From Clostridiaceae bacterium (GTDB taxonomy: Bacteria; Bacillota; Clostridia; Oscillospirales; Butyricicoccaceae): a DNA stretch of 5,923 nucleotides. Position 1 is the first letter of the stretch, and each line of letters opens with the position of its first letter. The DNA lies in the NCBI GenBank assembly GCA_016293155.1, contig JAEDEU010000100.1:1-5923 (forward strand), in the 5' to 3' direction. A model generated the notes under the pieces. The model made no database searches. It saw only the letters and a program-made list of their open reading frames with translations, and was not told the DNA's origin. A program made the position numbers and the translations under genes. Shown one piece after another: positions 1-5,462 of the stretch.

Positions 1-149
1 CCCTGCTGGGCGGCAGCATCGAGCGCGTGATCGACTATACCATCCCGCTGACCGACATCACGCACCGCATGGTGGTCATCCGCAAGGTCAAGCCGACTCC
101 GGCAAAATACCCCCGTCCGTTCCGCAAAATTTCCGCTGCTCCGCTCTGA
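1..149 (+). CDS. rsmG: RsmG (GidB), 16S rRNA m7G527 methyltransferase, C-terminal end only
   Basis: Partial gene whose 5' part lies left of the window; the reading phase starts at base 3 and ends at TGA 147-149. The 48 visible residues read LLGGSIERVIDYT, then IPLTDITHRMVVIRKVK, then PTPAKYPRPFRKISAAPL. The late 'VVIRKVKPTPAKYPR' followed by a basic tail ending in PL is the usual C-terminus of RsmG. This SAM-dependent enzyme methylates N7 of G527 in 16S rRNA. The catalytic Rossmann part is not in the window. Known context: rsmG commonly sits just upstream of parA-parB in the origin-proximal region of Firmicutes, which agrees with what follows. No clear terminator follows the stop. Confidence 0.9.
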   Translation, partial: LLGGSIERVIDYTIPLTDITHRMVVIRKVKPTPAKYPRPFRKISAAPL

Positions 150-169
150 GCAGGGCAGGGGAGAGGCGA

Positions 170-185
170 TGTTTCACGTGAAACC
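170..185. promoter_or_regulatory. parS centromere site 1 (ParB-binding)
   Basis: TGTTTCACGTGAAACC contains the perfect 14-bp palindrome GTTTCACGTGAAAC (171-184). It matches the Firmicutes parS consensus TGTTTCACGTGAAACA at 15 of 16 positions. ParB/Spo0J binds this sequence, and CTP-dependent clamp loading starts here. The site begins 20 bp after the rsmG stop codon. Confidence 0.95.
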
Positions 186-271
186 ATGCGTTTCATGAAA
201 AAACTGGTAATAAATGGAAAATGACGGCATAACCTGAGCAGCATGGGACGGAGCCTGTATACCGTCTCCTG

Positions 272-287
272 TGTTTCACGTGAAACC
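272..287. promoter_or_regulatory. parS centromere site 2 (ParB-binding)
   Basis: Second identical 16-mer TGTTTCACGTGAAACC, with the palindromic core at 273-286, centred 102 bp from site 1. It shares 19 bases with site 1 (through the trailing CATG). Confidence 0.95.
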
Positions 288-342
288 ATGAGCAGTTCTG
301 TGTAAAATCCGCTATAAATTCCGGCTGTTTGCCAAAAACCGG

Positions 343-371
343 TTGTTTCACGTGAAACCACGTGGTATAAT
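343..371 (+). promoter_or_regulatory. Predicted housekeeping promoter for parA-parB
   Basis: A consensus -10 TATAAT (366-371) is preceded by TG one base upstream, giving the extended -10 TGGTATAAT (363-371). A weak -35 TTGTTT (343-348) sits at the ideal 17-bp spacing. Transcription would start near 378, leaving a leader of about 35 nt before the parA ATG at 414. The -35 and spacer are occupied by parS3, so bound ParB should hinder RNA polymerase. Confidence 0.75.
344..359. promoter_or_regulatory. parS centromere site 3, overlapping the parA promoter
   Basis: Third identical 16-mer, core at 345-358, centred 72 bp from site 2. It lies 7 bp upstream of the TATAAT at 366-371 and covers most of the candidate -35 and the promoter spacer. 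It can therefore act both as a centromere site and as an operator for parAB; the operator role is inferred. Confidence 0.93.
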
Positions 372-413
372 AAGGTCGATTAGAAAACCCAAAAGGGAAA
401 GGAACATTTCGAA

Positions 414-1175
414 ATGGCAAAAATCATTGCATTTGCGAATCAGAAAGGCGGCGTCGGAAAGACCACCACGGCGGTCAATCTTGCCGCAGCGCTGACCGAA
501 CAGGGCAAAAAGGTTCTCATCTGCGATTTCGATCCGCAGGGCAATGCAACCTCGGGCTTTGGCATCGAGCCGCGTGAGCTGGAAACCAGCATCTATGAAG
601 TTGTGATCTGCGACGCGCCGATTGAGGATGCAATCGTGCACACGGACTGGGCGGATGTCGTCGGCTCAAACGTAAATCTCGCCGGCGCGGAAATCGACCT
701 GATTGAGCTGGACAAGCGAGAGTATCGGCTCAAGATGGCACTGGATCAGGTGCGCGACCAGTACGATTATATTTTGATCGACTGCCCGCCGTCGCTCGGT
801 CTGCTGACGCTCAACTGTCTGTGCGCGGCGGATTCCTTCCTCGTGCCGTTACAGTGCGAGTACTACGCGCTGGAGGGACTGACGCAGCTGATGAATACCG
901 TGCGCGCTGTGCAGCGTGCGCTGAACAATGAGATCCGCATGGAGGGCGTGCTGCTCACCATGTTTGACGGACGCACCAACCTGTCCATTCAGGTGGTGGA
1001 GGAGGTCAAGAAGCACTTTGGCAACAAGGTGTTCTCCACTGTGGTGCCGCGCAATGTGCGCCTGTCCGAGGCGCCGAGTCATGGCAAGCCGATCACCGCA
1101 TACGACCGCTACTGCCGCGGCGCGGAGGCATACATGGCACTGGCAAAGGAATTTCTGCGCAAGAATGAACGATAA
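414..1175 (+). CDS. parA: ParA/Soj chromosome-partitioning ATPase
   Basis: 253 aa, the same length as B. subtilis Soj, and without the N-terminal HTH extension of plasmid type Ia ParAs. The deviant Walker A motif KGGVGKTT is at residues 11-18 (signature Lys11, catalytic-loop Lys16). Walker A' DFDPQGN is at 38-44 with Asp40, the position needed for ATP hydrolysis in Soj. Walker B YILIDCPPSLG is at 119-129 (Asp123). Arg187 in 'GRTNL' corresponds by my alignment to the DNA-contacting Arg189 of Soj. The C-terminal signature PRNVRLSEAPSHGKP is at 212-226. ParA forms ATP-dependent dimers on the nucleoid, interacts with ParB to separate newly replicated origins, and in Bacillus also affects DnaA. 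The start ATG follows an SD-like AGGGAAAGG at a rather long spacing (11 nt). It is transcribed with parB, 15 bp downstream. Confidence 0.97.
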   Translation: MAKIIAFANQKGGVGKTTTAVNLAAALTEQGKKVLICDFDPQGNATSGFGIEPRELETSIYEVVICDAPIEDAIVHTDWADVVGSNVNLAGAEIDLIELDKREYRLKMALDQVRDQYDYILIDCPPSLGLLTLNCLCAADSFLVPLQCEYYALEGLTQLMNTVRAVQRALNNEIRMEGVLLTMFDGRTNLSIQVVEEVKKHFGNKVFSTVVPRNVRLSEAPSHGKPITAYDRYCRGAEAYMALAKEFLRKNER

Positions 1176-1190
1176 GAAAGGAGAATCCGT

Positions 1191-2093
1191 ATGGCAAAGA
1201 CGCTTGGCAGGGGATTATCCGCACTGTTCGGGGAGGAAGGCATGAACGATCTCACCGCGCCGCCGGTGCGCGATGTCAAGCCGCGCGGCGGCTTCCGCAG
1301 CCTGCCGATCGGCAAGGTCGAGCCGAATCCGGCACAGCCGCGCAAGGCGTTTGAGGAAAGCGCACTGGAGGAGCTGGAAGCATCCATCCGCGCACACGGC
1401 GTGCTCTCGCCGATCACCGTCCGTCTGGCGGAGAACGGATATTATCAAATCATCGCAGGCGAGCGCCGCTGGAGAGCCGCGCGCCGCGCGGGACTGGATA
1501 ACATCCCGGCGATGATCGTCGAGGCGGACGACAAGACCGTGATGGAAATCGCGCTCATCGAGAATTTGCAGCGCGAGGACTTGAACCCGATCGAAGAAGC
1601 CGAGGGATACCGGGCGCTGATTCAGGAGTTCGGACTGACGCAGGATGTCGTGGCAGAGCGCGTGGGACGTTCCCGTTCCGCGATTGCAAACTGTATGCGC
1701 CTGCTGGGGCTGAGCGATGACATCCGCGCGATGGTTGCGGAGGGCAAGCTGAGCAGCGGACATGCCCGCGCGATTCTCTCCGTACAGGACGAGGGCAAGC
1801 GCATGATGGCGGCGGAGACCATGATGGAAACCGGAATGTCCGTGCGTCAGGCGGAGGCGTTTGCGAAAAAGCTGAACAAGCCGTCGCCGGACACCGCGGA
1901 GCAGGAGGTCAAGCAGGCGGCGCAGGAGATCGAGGTGGATTACCTCGCGGACATTGAGAAGCGTCTGGAGGGCGCACTCGGCCGCCGCGTAAAGATCCAG
2001 AGCAAGAAAAATAAGGGAAAGATCGAGCTGGAATACTACGGCAACGACGATCTCGACCGGCTGGTAACCGCACTTGCGGCGGTGATTTTGTAA
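1191..2093 (+). CDS. parB: ParB/Spo0J, parS-binding CTPase clamp protein
   Basis: 300 aa. Residues 1-17 (MAKTLGRGLSALFGEEG) form the short basic N-terminal peptide that stimulates ParA ATPase in this family. The ParB/Srx-type CTP-binding domain spans about 36-130, with the arginine-rich nucleotide motif GERRWRAAR at 90-98 and ENLQRE at 124-129. A helix-turn-helix for parS recognition lies at about 149-175 (LTQDVVAERVGRSRSAI...). The dimerising C-terminal domain is about 248-300 and includes the lysine patch KIQSKKNKGK (268-277), which suits nonspecific DNA binding. ParB loads at parS (three sites upstream), closes as a CTP clamp and slides, recruiting SMC and activating ParA. The start is supported by AAAGGAG (1177-1183) seven bases before the ATG. 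No key residue is obviously missing. Confidence 0.97.
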   Translation: MAKTLGRGLSALFGEEGMNDLTAPPVRDVKPRGGFRSLPIGKVEPNPAQPRKAFEESALEELEASIRAHGVLSPITVRLAENGYYQIIAGERRWRAARRAGLDNIPAMIVEADDKTVMEIALIENLQREDLNPIEEAEGYRALIQEFGLTQDVVAERVGRSRSAIANCMRLLGLSDDIRAMVAEGKLSSGHARAILSVQDEGKRMMAAETMMETGMSVRQAEAFAKKLNKPSPDTAEQEVKQAAQEIEVDYLADIEKRLEGALGRRVKIQSKKNKGKIELEYYGNDDLDRLVTALAAVIL

Positions 2094-2181
2094 AGCATTT
2101 TGCTTTGAGGAGCTTTCACTCCGGCGAAAGCCGGTACAATAAACCTGCTTCGGCAGGACGATAAGAAAGGGCAGGATTACT
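2092..2181 (+). promoter_or_regulatory. Structured leader upstream of serS with two tetraloop hairpins
   Basis: The gap between parB and serS holds tandem hairpins: AAAGCA/TGCTTT (2092-2097/2101-2106), CCGGC-GAAA-GCCGG (2121-2134) and CCTGC-TTCG-GCAGG (2144-2157). The last two have a GNRA loop and the very stable C(UUCG)G loop. Competing pairings exist: GCTTTC 2112-2117 with GAAAGC 2126-2131, and CCTGC 2144-2148 with GCAGG 2171-2175, which would mask part of the serS ribosome binding region. No U-tract follows any hairpin, so they are not intrinsic terminators. No T-box core is present. A regulatory role is inferred only from the pairing. Confidence 0.45.
2135..2140 (+). promoter_or_regulatory. 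Possible -10 element for a serS promoter
   Basis: TACAAT (5 of 6 matches to TATAAT) lies between the two tetraloop hairpins, 42 bp before the serS start. The best -35 candidate, TTTCAC at 2114-2119, is weak and only 15 bp upstream, so this is a tentative call. serS may instead be read through from parAB. Confidence 0.3.
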
Positions 2182-3453
2182 GTGTTAGACGTAAAATTTA
2201 TTCGTGAGAATACCGCAAAGGTAAAGACCAGACTCGCCATGCGCGGCAAGAGCTATGACGAGGAGATCGACCAGATCCTCGCACTGGACGACGAGCGCCG
2301 TGCGATCATCGGCAAGGTCGAGAGCCAGAAGGCGGAGCAGAAGCGCATCTCCAAGAGCATCCCGCAGCTCAAGAAAAAGGGCGAGGATGTCTCCGGCATC
2401 ATGGCGGAGATGAAGCAGATGTCCGAGGAGGTCAAGGCGCTGGACGCACGCCGCACCGAGGTCGAGAATGCACTGCATGACGCGCTGCTGGGCGTGCCGA
2501 ACGTACCAGCGGATCAGGTTCCGGAGGGCGCGGACGATACCTGCAATCCGGAGGTTCGCCGCTGGGGCGAGCCGACTCAGTTCGATTTCGAGCCGAAGGC
2601 ACACTGGGACATCGGCAAGGAGCTGGGCGTTCTGGATCCGGAGACCGCTGCAAAGGTCACCGGCAGCCGCTTCCATTTCTATAAGTCCTACGGCGCACGC
2701 CTGGAGCGCGCCGTCATTAACTACTTCCTGGATACCCATACCGCGAACGGCTATACCGAGATTCTGCCGCCGTTCATCGCAAACGCGGCATCCATGACCG
2801 GCACCGGTCAGCTGCCGAAGTTCGCGGAGGATATGTACCATCTGGAAAACACGGATATGTATCTGATCCCGACCGCAGAGGTTCCGGTGACCAATATGTA
2901 CCGCGACGATATCATTCCGGCGGACCAGCTGCCGATCCGCTATGCGGCATACTCCGCATGTTTCCGCGGCGAGGCAGGCGCAGCAGGACGCGACGCACGC
3001 GGTCTGATCCGTCAGCATCAGTTTAACAAGGTCGAGCTGGTCAACTTCACCGCTCCGGAGGATTCCTGGACGCAGCTGGAGAACCTGACCAACGAGGCGG
3101 AGCGCGTGCTTCAGGGTCTGGGTCTGCCGTACCGCGTGGTCATGCTGTGCACCGGCGATGTCGGCTTCAGCTCTGCGTGCACCTATGATATCGAGGTCTG
3201 GATGCCGTCCTACGGCCGCTATCTGGAGATCTCCTCCTGCTCGAACTTCCTGGACTATCAGGCGCGCCGCGCGAACATCCGCTGCCGCAACGAGGCAGGC
3301 AAGCCGCAGTATGCGCACACCCTGAACGGCTCCGGCGTGGCAGTCGGCAGAACGGTTGCCGCAATTCTGGAGAACTATCAGAATGCAGACGGTTCGGTCA
3401 CCGTTCCGGAGGCGCTGCGTCCGTACATGGGCGGTCTGGAAGTGCTCAAGTAA
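2182..3453 (+). CDS. serS: Seryl-tRNA synthetase (class II)
   Basis: 423 aa, normal length for bacterial SerRS. It charges tRNA-Ser with serine and supplies Ser-tRNA for selenocysteine synthesis where that pathway exists. Residues about 27-100 are charged and heptad-like, the antiparallel coiled-coil arm that grips the long variable arm of tRNA-Ser. Class II motif 1 lies at about 179-199 (ending ILPPFI). The serine-binding TAE is at 231-233. Motif 2 is at about 254-285, with FRGE (261-264) and GLIRQHQF (274-281). ISSCSNF at 350-356 and motif 3 GSGVAVGRT (383-391; Arg390) complete the active site. The GTG start is chosen because MLDVKFIREN is the conserved SerRS N-terminus; AGGA (2173-2176) or AAAGGG (2166-2171) could serve as SD. 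It follows parB by 88 bp and ends at a strong terminator. Confidence 0.97.
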   Translation: MLDVKFIRENTAKVKTRLAMRGKSYDEEIDQILALDDERRAIIGKVESQKAEQKRISKSIPQLKKKGEDVSGIMAEMKQMSEEVKALDARRTEVENALHDALLGVPNVPADQVPEGADDTCNPEVRRWGEPTQFDFEPKAHWDIGKELGVLDPETAAKVTGSRFHFYKSYGARLERAVINYFLDTHTANGYTEILPPFIANAASMTGTGQLPKFAEDMYHLENTDMYLIPTAEVPVTNMYRDDIIPADQLPIRYAAYSACFRGEAGAAGRDARGLIRQHQFNKVELVNFTAPEDSWTQLENLTNEAERVLQGLGLPYRVVMLCTGDVGFSSACTYDIEVWMPSYGRYLEISSCSNFLDYQARRANIRCRNEAGKPQYAHTLNGSGVAVGRTVAAILENYQNADGSVTVPEALRPYMGGLEVLK

Positions 3454-3474
3454 AATCCAATCTTATGCAAAAGC

Positions 3475-3508
3475 AAAGCGCTGTCCCATACGGGGCAGCG
3501 CTTTTTTT
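3475..3508 (+). terminator. Rho-independent terminator of serS, probably bidirectional
   Basis: A 13-bp stem (3475-3487 with 3492-3504, containing one G-U pair) with the core AGCGCTG/CAGCGCT closes a 4-nt ATAC loop. A run of seven T (3502-3508) follows. Read on the minus strand, the same stem is followed by TTTGCTTTTG, a weaker but usable U-rich tail. It lies between the ends of serS and the convergent operon (stop at 3518-3520) and can serve both. Confidence 0.93.
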
Positions 3509-3517
3509 CGTGATGAG

Positions 3518-4060
3518 TCAAGTCCTTCTGCGCTGTGCGCGTGCTTCGGCGGCAGACCAGGATGCCGGAATGCGTCCGACCGAATGATTGTACAGCGTGG
3601 ACAGGATATCCCAGGTGCGCTGATCGAGTGCGCCGGTGGGTGAGAGATCATAGGTCTGCTGGATCACGCGCAGCGCCTTTGCGGTTTCATCGTCCAGAAT
3701 GCCGGTGTAGTTCACGGTGGGGATGTTGGCAAAATGATTTGCGATGGTGGACAGCATGGACTGGACGATATACAGCAGATCGCCGCGCGCGCCGGAGGCG
3801 TAAAAGCCGCCGGTCGGGAAGGGAATGATGATGTTGGAGGGCGCAGTCTGTACCCGCTGTGCCTGACGGAACAGCTCGGTCCATGTGGCATAGTCCGCGA
3901 CTCCGGTGGGCGGCAGACGGTTTTTGCGCTGGAACATGATGAGGGCAGCTGACGTCTCAGGACCGAAAACACCGTCCGGCAGTACCAGCGGGATTGCCGC
4001 GCCGGAGCGGGACAGCAGAGAAAGTGCGGATTGCAGTGCAAATACAGAGGGATTACGCAT
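3518..4060 (-). CDS. Small protein with two peptidoglycan-binding (PG_binding_1-like) repeats
   Basis: 180 aa with two copies of the PG_binding_1 fold: residues about 6-64 (DGVFGPET 29-36, PTGVADYATW 51-60) and about 88-157 (TGILDDETAKAL 119-130, PTGALDQRTW 141-150). The tail is basic (ending RAQRRRT). There is no signal peptide, membrane segment or catalytic domain, so it is probably a pure cell-wall/cortex-binding factor. The ATG overlaps the end of the upstream gene by 8 bp (ATGCGTAA, a different frame). AAGGAGG (4075 down to 4069) sits 8 nt upstream inside that gene, so translation should be coupled. As last gene of a SleC-like operon, a role in cortex binding or lysis is inferred. The short first repeat, starting close to the Met, looks like a continuation of the upstream protein's repeat array. 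Confidence 0.85.
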   Translation of the reverse strand: MRNPSVFALQSALSLLSRSGAAIPLVLPDGVFGPETSAALIMFQRKNRLPPTGVADYATWTELFRQAQRVQTAPSNIIIPFPTGGFYASGARGDLLYIVQSMLSTIANHFANIPTVNYTGILDDETAKALRVIQQTYDLSPTGALDQRTWDILSTLYNHSVGRIPASWSAAEARAQRRRT

Positions 4061-5462
4061 TGGTGCCGCCTCCTTCCGGGCCGACCGGCGTGCCGGGATA
4101 CTGCGTCGGGGCGGTCTGACGTCCGGTCATGATGGTCTCCGCCTGCTGTGCGATGGTGATCCACGTGAGGTAATTGGTAATTCCGGTCGGCTCCAGACCG
4201 AACAGATTCTGTGCCGCAATCACGGCGTCCCGCGTCATCTCACCATAAAAGCCTGTCTCCGGGAGAGTCGGGATTTCCGGATAGACGGTAGCAAGCTCGT
4301 TAATCATCCGCTGAAGCTGGGTGACCGCGTCACCGCGCGAGCCGAGCAGCAGATTGGTGCCGGGATACAGCGGAATGCCGCCGCCGAAGTATTCCTGCTG
4401 ATTCTGGTAGATGGTGATGTAGGTGTTGTACAGCGCGTTCCATGTCTCACGTCCGACGATTCCGTCCGGAGTCAGCCCGCGCAGACGCTGAAAAGCGATG
4501 ACGGCATCGCGCGTCTGCGGTCCGAATACGCCGTCAATGTTGGAGAGATAGGGAACCTCGGGATAGTACGCTCCCACGACCGCGAGCAGATATTGCAGGA
4601 CGCGCACGGGCGTTCCGGTCATTCCCTCGGACAGCTGCTCGGTGTACTGTAAGGAGACATCCTCCAGCGAAAGCCCTTCGGAGTTCAGCTCCGCCAGACG
4701 CTTGACCGATGCGAAGACATACTGAATCCGATACCAGGTTTCCTTGCCCACGATGCCGTCCTCGGTGAGCTGGAAAATGCGCTGGAAGGCGCGCACCGCA
4801 TTCTCCGTGTCCTGATCGAAGATGCCGTTGACCGTGACCTTCGGGATCGCCGGATAGTTGGCAGAGATGCGGTTGAGCCGGAGCTGAAGCGTGCGCACCT
4901 CGTTGAGGCTGGTGCCCAGCCGGAGCGGGATACCGGGATAGGACTCGAATGGCGCACGCACCGGCGCGGTGCGGATGGAAAGATCGTCGCCGTAGAAATG
5001 GGTCAGGATTTCATAGGGTGAATATCCCTGCTCTGCCAGAGGAACGGTGCCCCACTGGCTCAACCCCTCGCAGGTGACGGTGGTGCCGTTGCAGTACTGG
5101 GTGAACAGCGGTTCGACGGACGCACCGCGCACGACGTATTCATTGAACAGCTCATCGACGATGTCGGCGATGTTGTCAAAGATATCGCGTCCGAAGACGA
5201 AGGCCTGATCGTAGGCGGTGGAGTTGGTGATGTCGAACGGGTAGCCGCGCGAGCGGTACCACTCGGTATAGATGCGGTTGAGCGCGAAGGATACCTGTGC
5301 ATAAATGTTGGCGCGGATGGCGCTCTCCGGCCAGGTCGGATAGATTTCGCTGGAGGCGACGTTTTTGATATAATCCGGAAACGGGATAGTCACATTTTCC
5401 GCAGGCTCATCCGGACGGCCGAGGTGTACGGTAATGGTTTCGGGAACAAAGGGCTCGGGCAT
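4053..5462 (-). CDS. sleC: SleC-like spore cortex-lytic enzyme: SpoIID-like catalytic domain plus three peptidoglycan-binding repeats
   Basis: 469 aa. Residues about 31-165 resemble the SpoIID/SleC lytic transglycosylase domain: YIKNVASSEIYPTWPESAIR (31-50), whose Glu39 aligns with the catalytic Glu of SpoIID; ALNRIYTEWYRSRGYPFDIT (60-79); QYCNGTTVTCEGLSQWG (122-138), equivalent to the GMSQYG motif, with a Cys124/Cys131 pair; and YEILTHFYG (150-158). Three PG_binding_1-like repeats follow: about 185-255 (NGIFDQDTENAVRAFQ), 285-345 (DGVFGPQTRDAVIAFQ) and 375-440 (TGFYGEMTRDAVIAAQ). The tail is Pro/Gly-rich. SleC enzymes cut cortex peptidoglycan during clostridial spore germination. There is no signal peptide. 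Unlike the SleC I know, which is one pre-pro-protein with a single C-terminal binding domain, its N-terminal pro-like region is a separate gene directly upstream, separated by one in-frame TAA. The start ATG (5462-5460) has a perfect SD. An alternative reading is a related SpoIID-type amidase or transglycosylase activity on cortex. Confidence 0.87.
   Translation of the reverse strand: MPEPFVPETITVHLGRPDEPAENVTIPFPDYIKNVASSEIYPTWPESAIRANIYAQVSFALNRIYTEWYRSRGYPFDITNSTAYDQAFVFGRDIFDNIADIVDELFNEYVVRGASVEPLFTQYCNGTTVTCEGLSQWGTVPLAEQGYSPYEILTHFYGDDLSIRTAPVRAPFESYPGIPLRLGTSLNEVRTLQLRLNRISANYPAIPKVTVNGIFDQDTENAVRAFQRIFQLTEDGIVGKETWYRIQYVFASVKRLAELNSEGLSLEDVSLQYTEQLSEGMTGTPVRVLQYLLAVVGAYYPEVPYLSNIDGVFGPQTRDAVIAFQRLRGLTPDGIVGRETWNALYNTYITIYQNQQEYFGGGIPLYPGTNLLLGSRGDAVTQLQRMINELATVYPEIPTLPETGFYGEMTRDAVIAAQNLFGLEPTGITNYLTWITIAQQAETIMTGRQTAPTQYPGTPVGPEGGGTNA

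Larger units (their letters stand above)
150..413. other. Intergenic centromere/control region between rsmG and parA
   Basis: This 264-bp gap is clearly more AT-rich than its flanks. It holds three copies of the 17-mer TGTTTCACGTGAAACCA, other small palindromes (TTTCATGAAA at 191-200, AACCGGTT at 337-344, ACCACGTGGT at 357-366), the parA promoter and the parA ribosome binding site (AGGGAAAGG, 394-402). I see no credible protein-coding gene here; open frames on the minus strand merely read through the palindromes. No intrinsic terminator for rsmG is visible, so rsmG transcripts may run into parA. Confidence 0.8.

Noticed and set aside
130..155. CTGCTC/GAGCAG hairpin (136-141/148-153) across the rsmG stop as a terminator
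   Set aside because: Only 6 bp and followed by GGGCAGGGG-type sequence with no T-run; likely chance.
1169..2170. 13-nt exact repeat ACGATAAGAAAGG before parB (1169-1181) and serS (2158-2170)
   Set aside because: Both are purine-rich ribosome-binding regions, and one is part of parA coding sequence. A repeat of this length is not striking by chance in 6 kb.
2094..2181. T-box riboswitch in front of serS
   Set aside because: The gap is too short for stem I, specifier loop and antiterminator; no AGGGTGGNACCGCG-like core and no terminator U-tract.
2185..3318. 377-aa open frame antisense to serS (and a 344-aa one antisense to parB, 1215-2249)
   Set aside because: They lie opposite well-conserved genes, have no SD or known domains, are low-complexity in Leu/Arg/Ala, and arise from GC-rich codon use.
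4161..4168. CACGTG at 4162-4167 as a further parS site
   Set aside because: Only the 6-bp core matches and the flanks do not; it lies in the coding sequence of the SleC-like gene.
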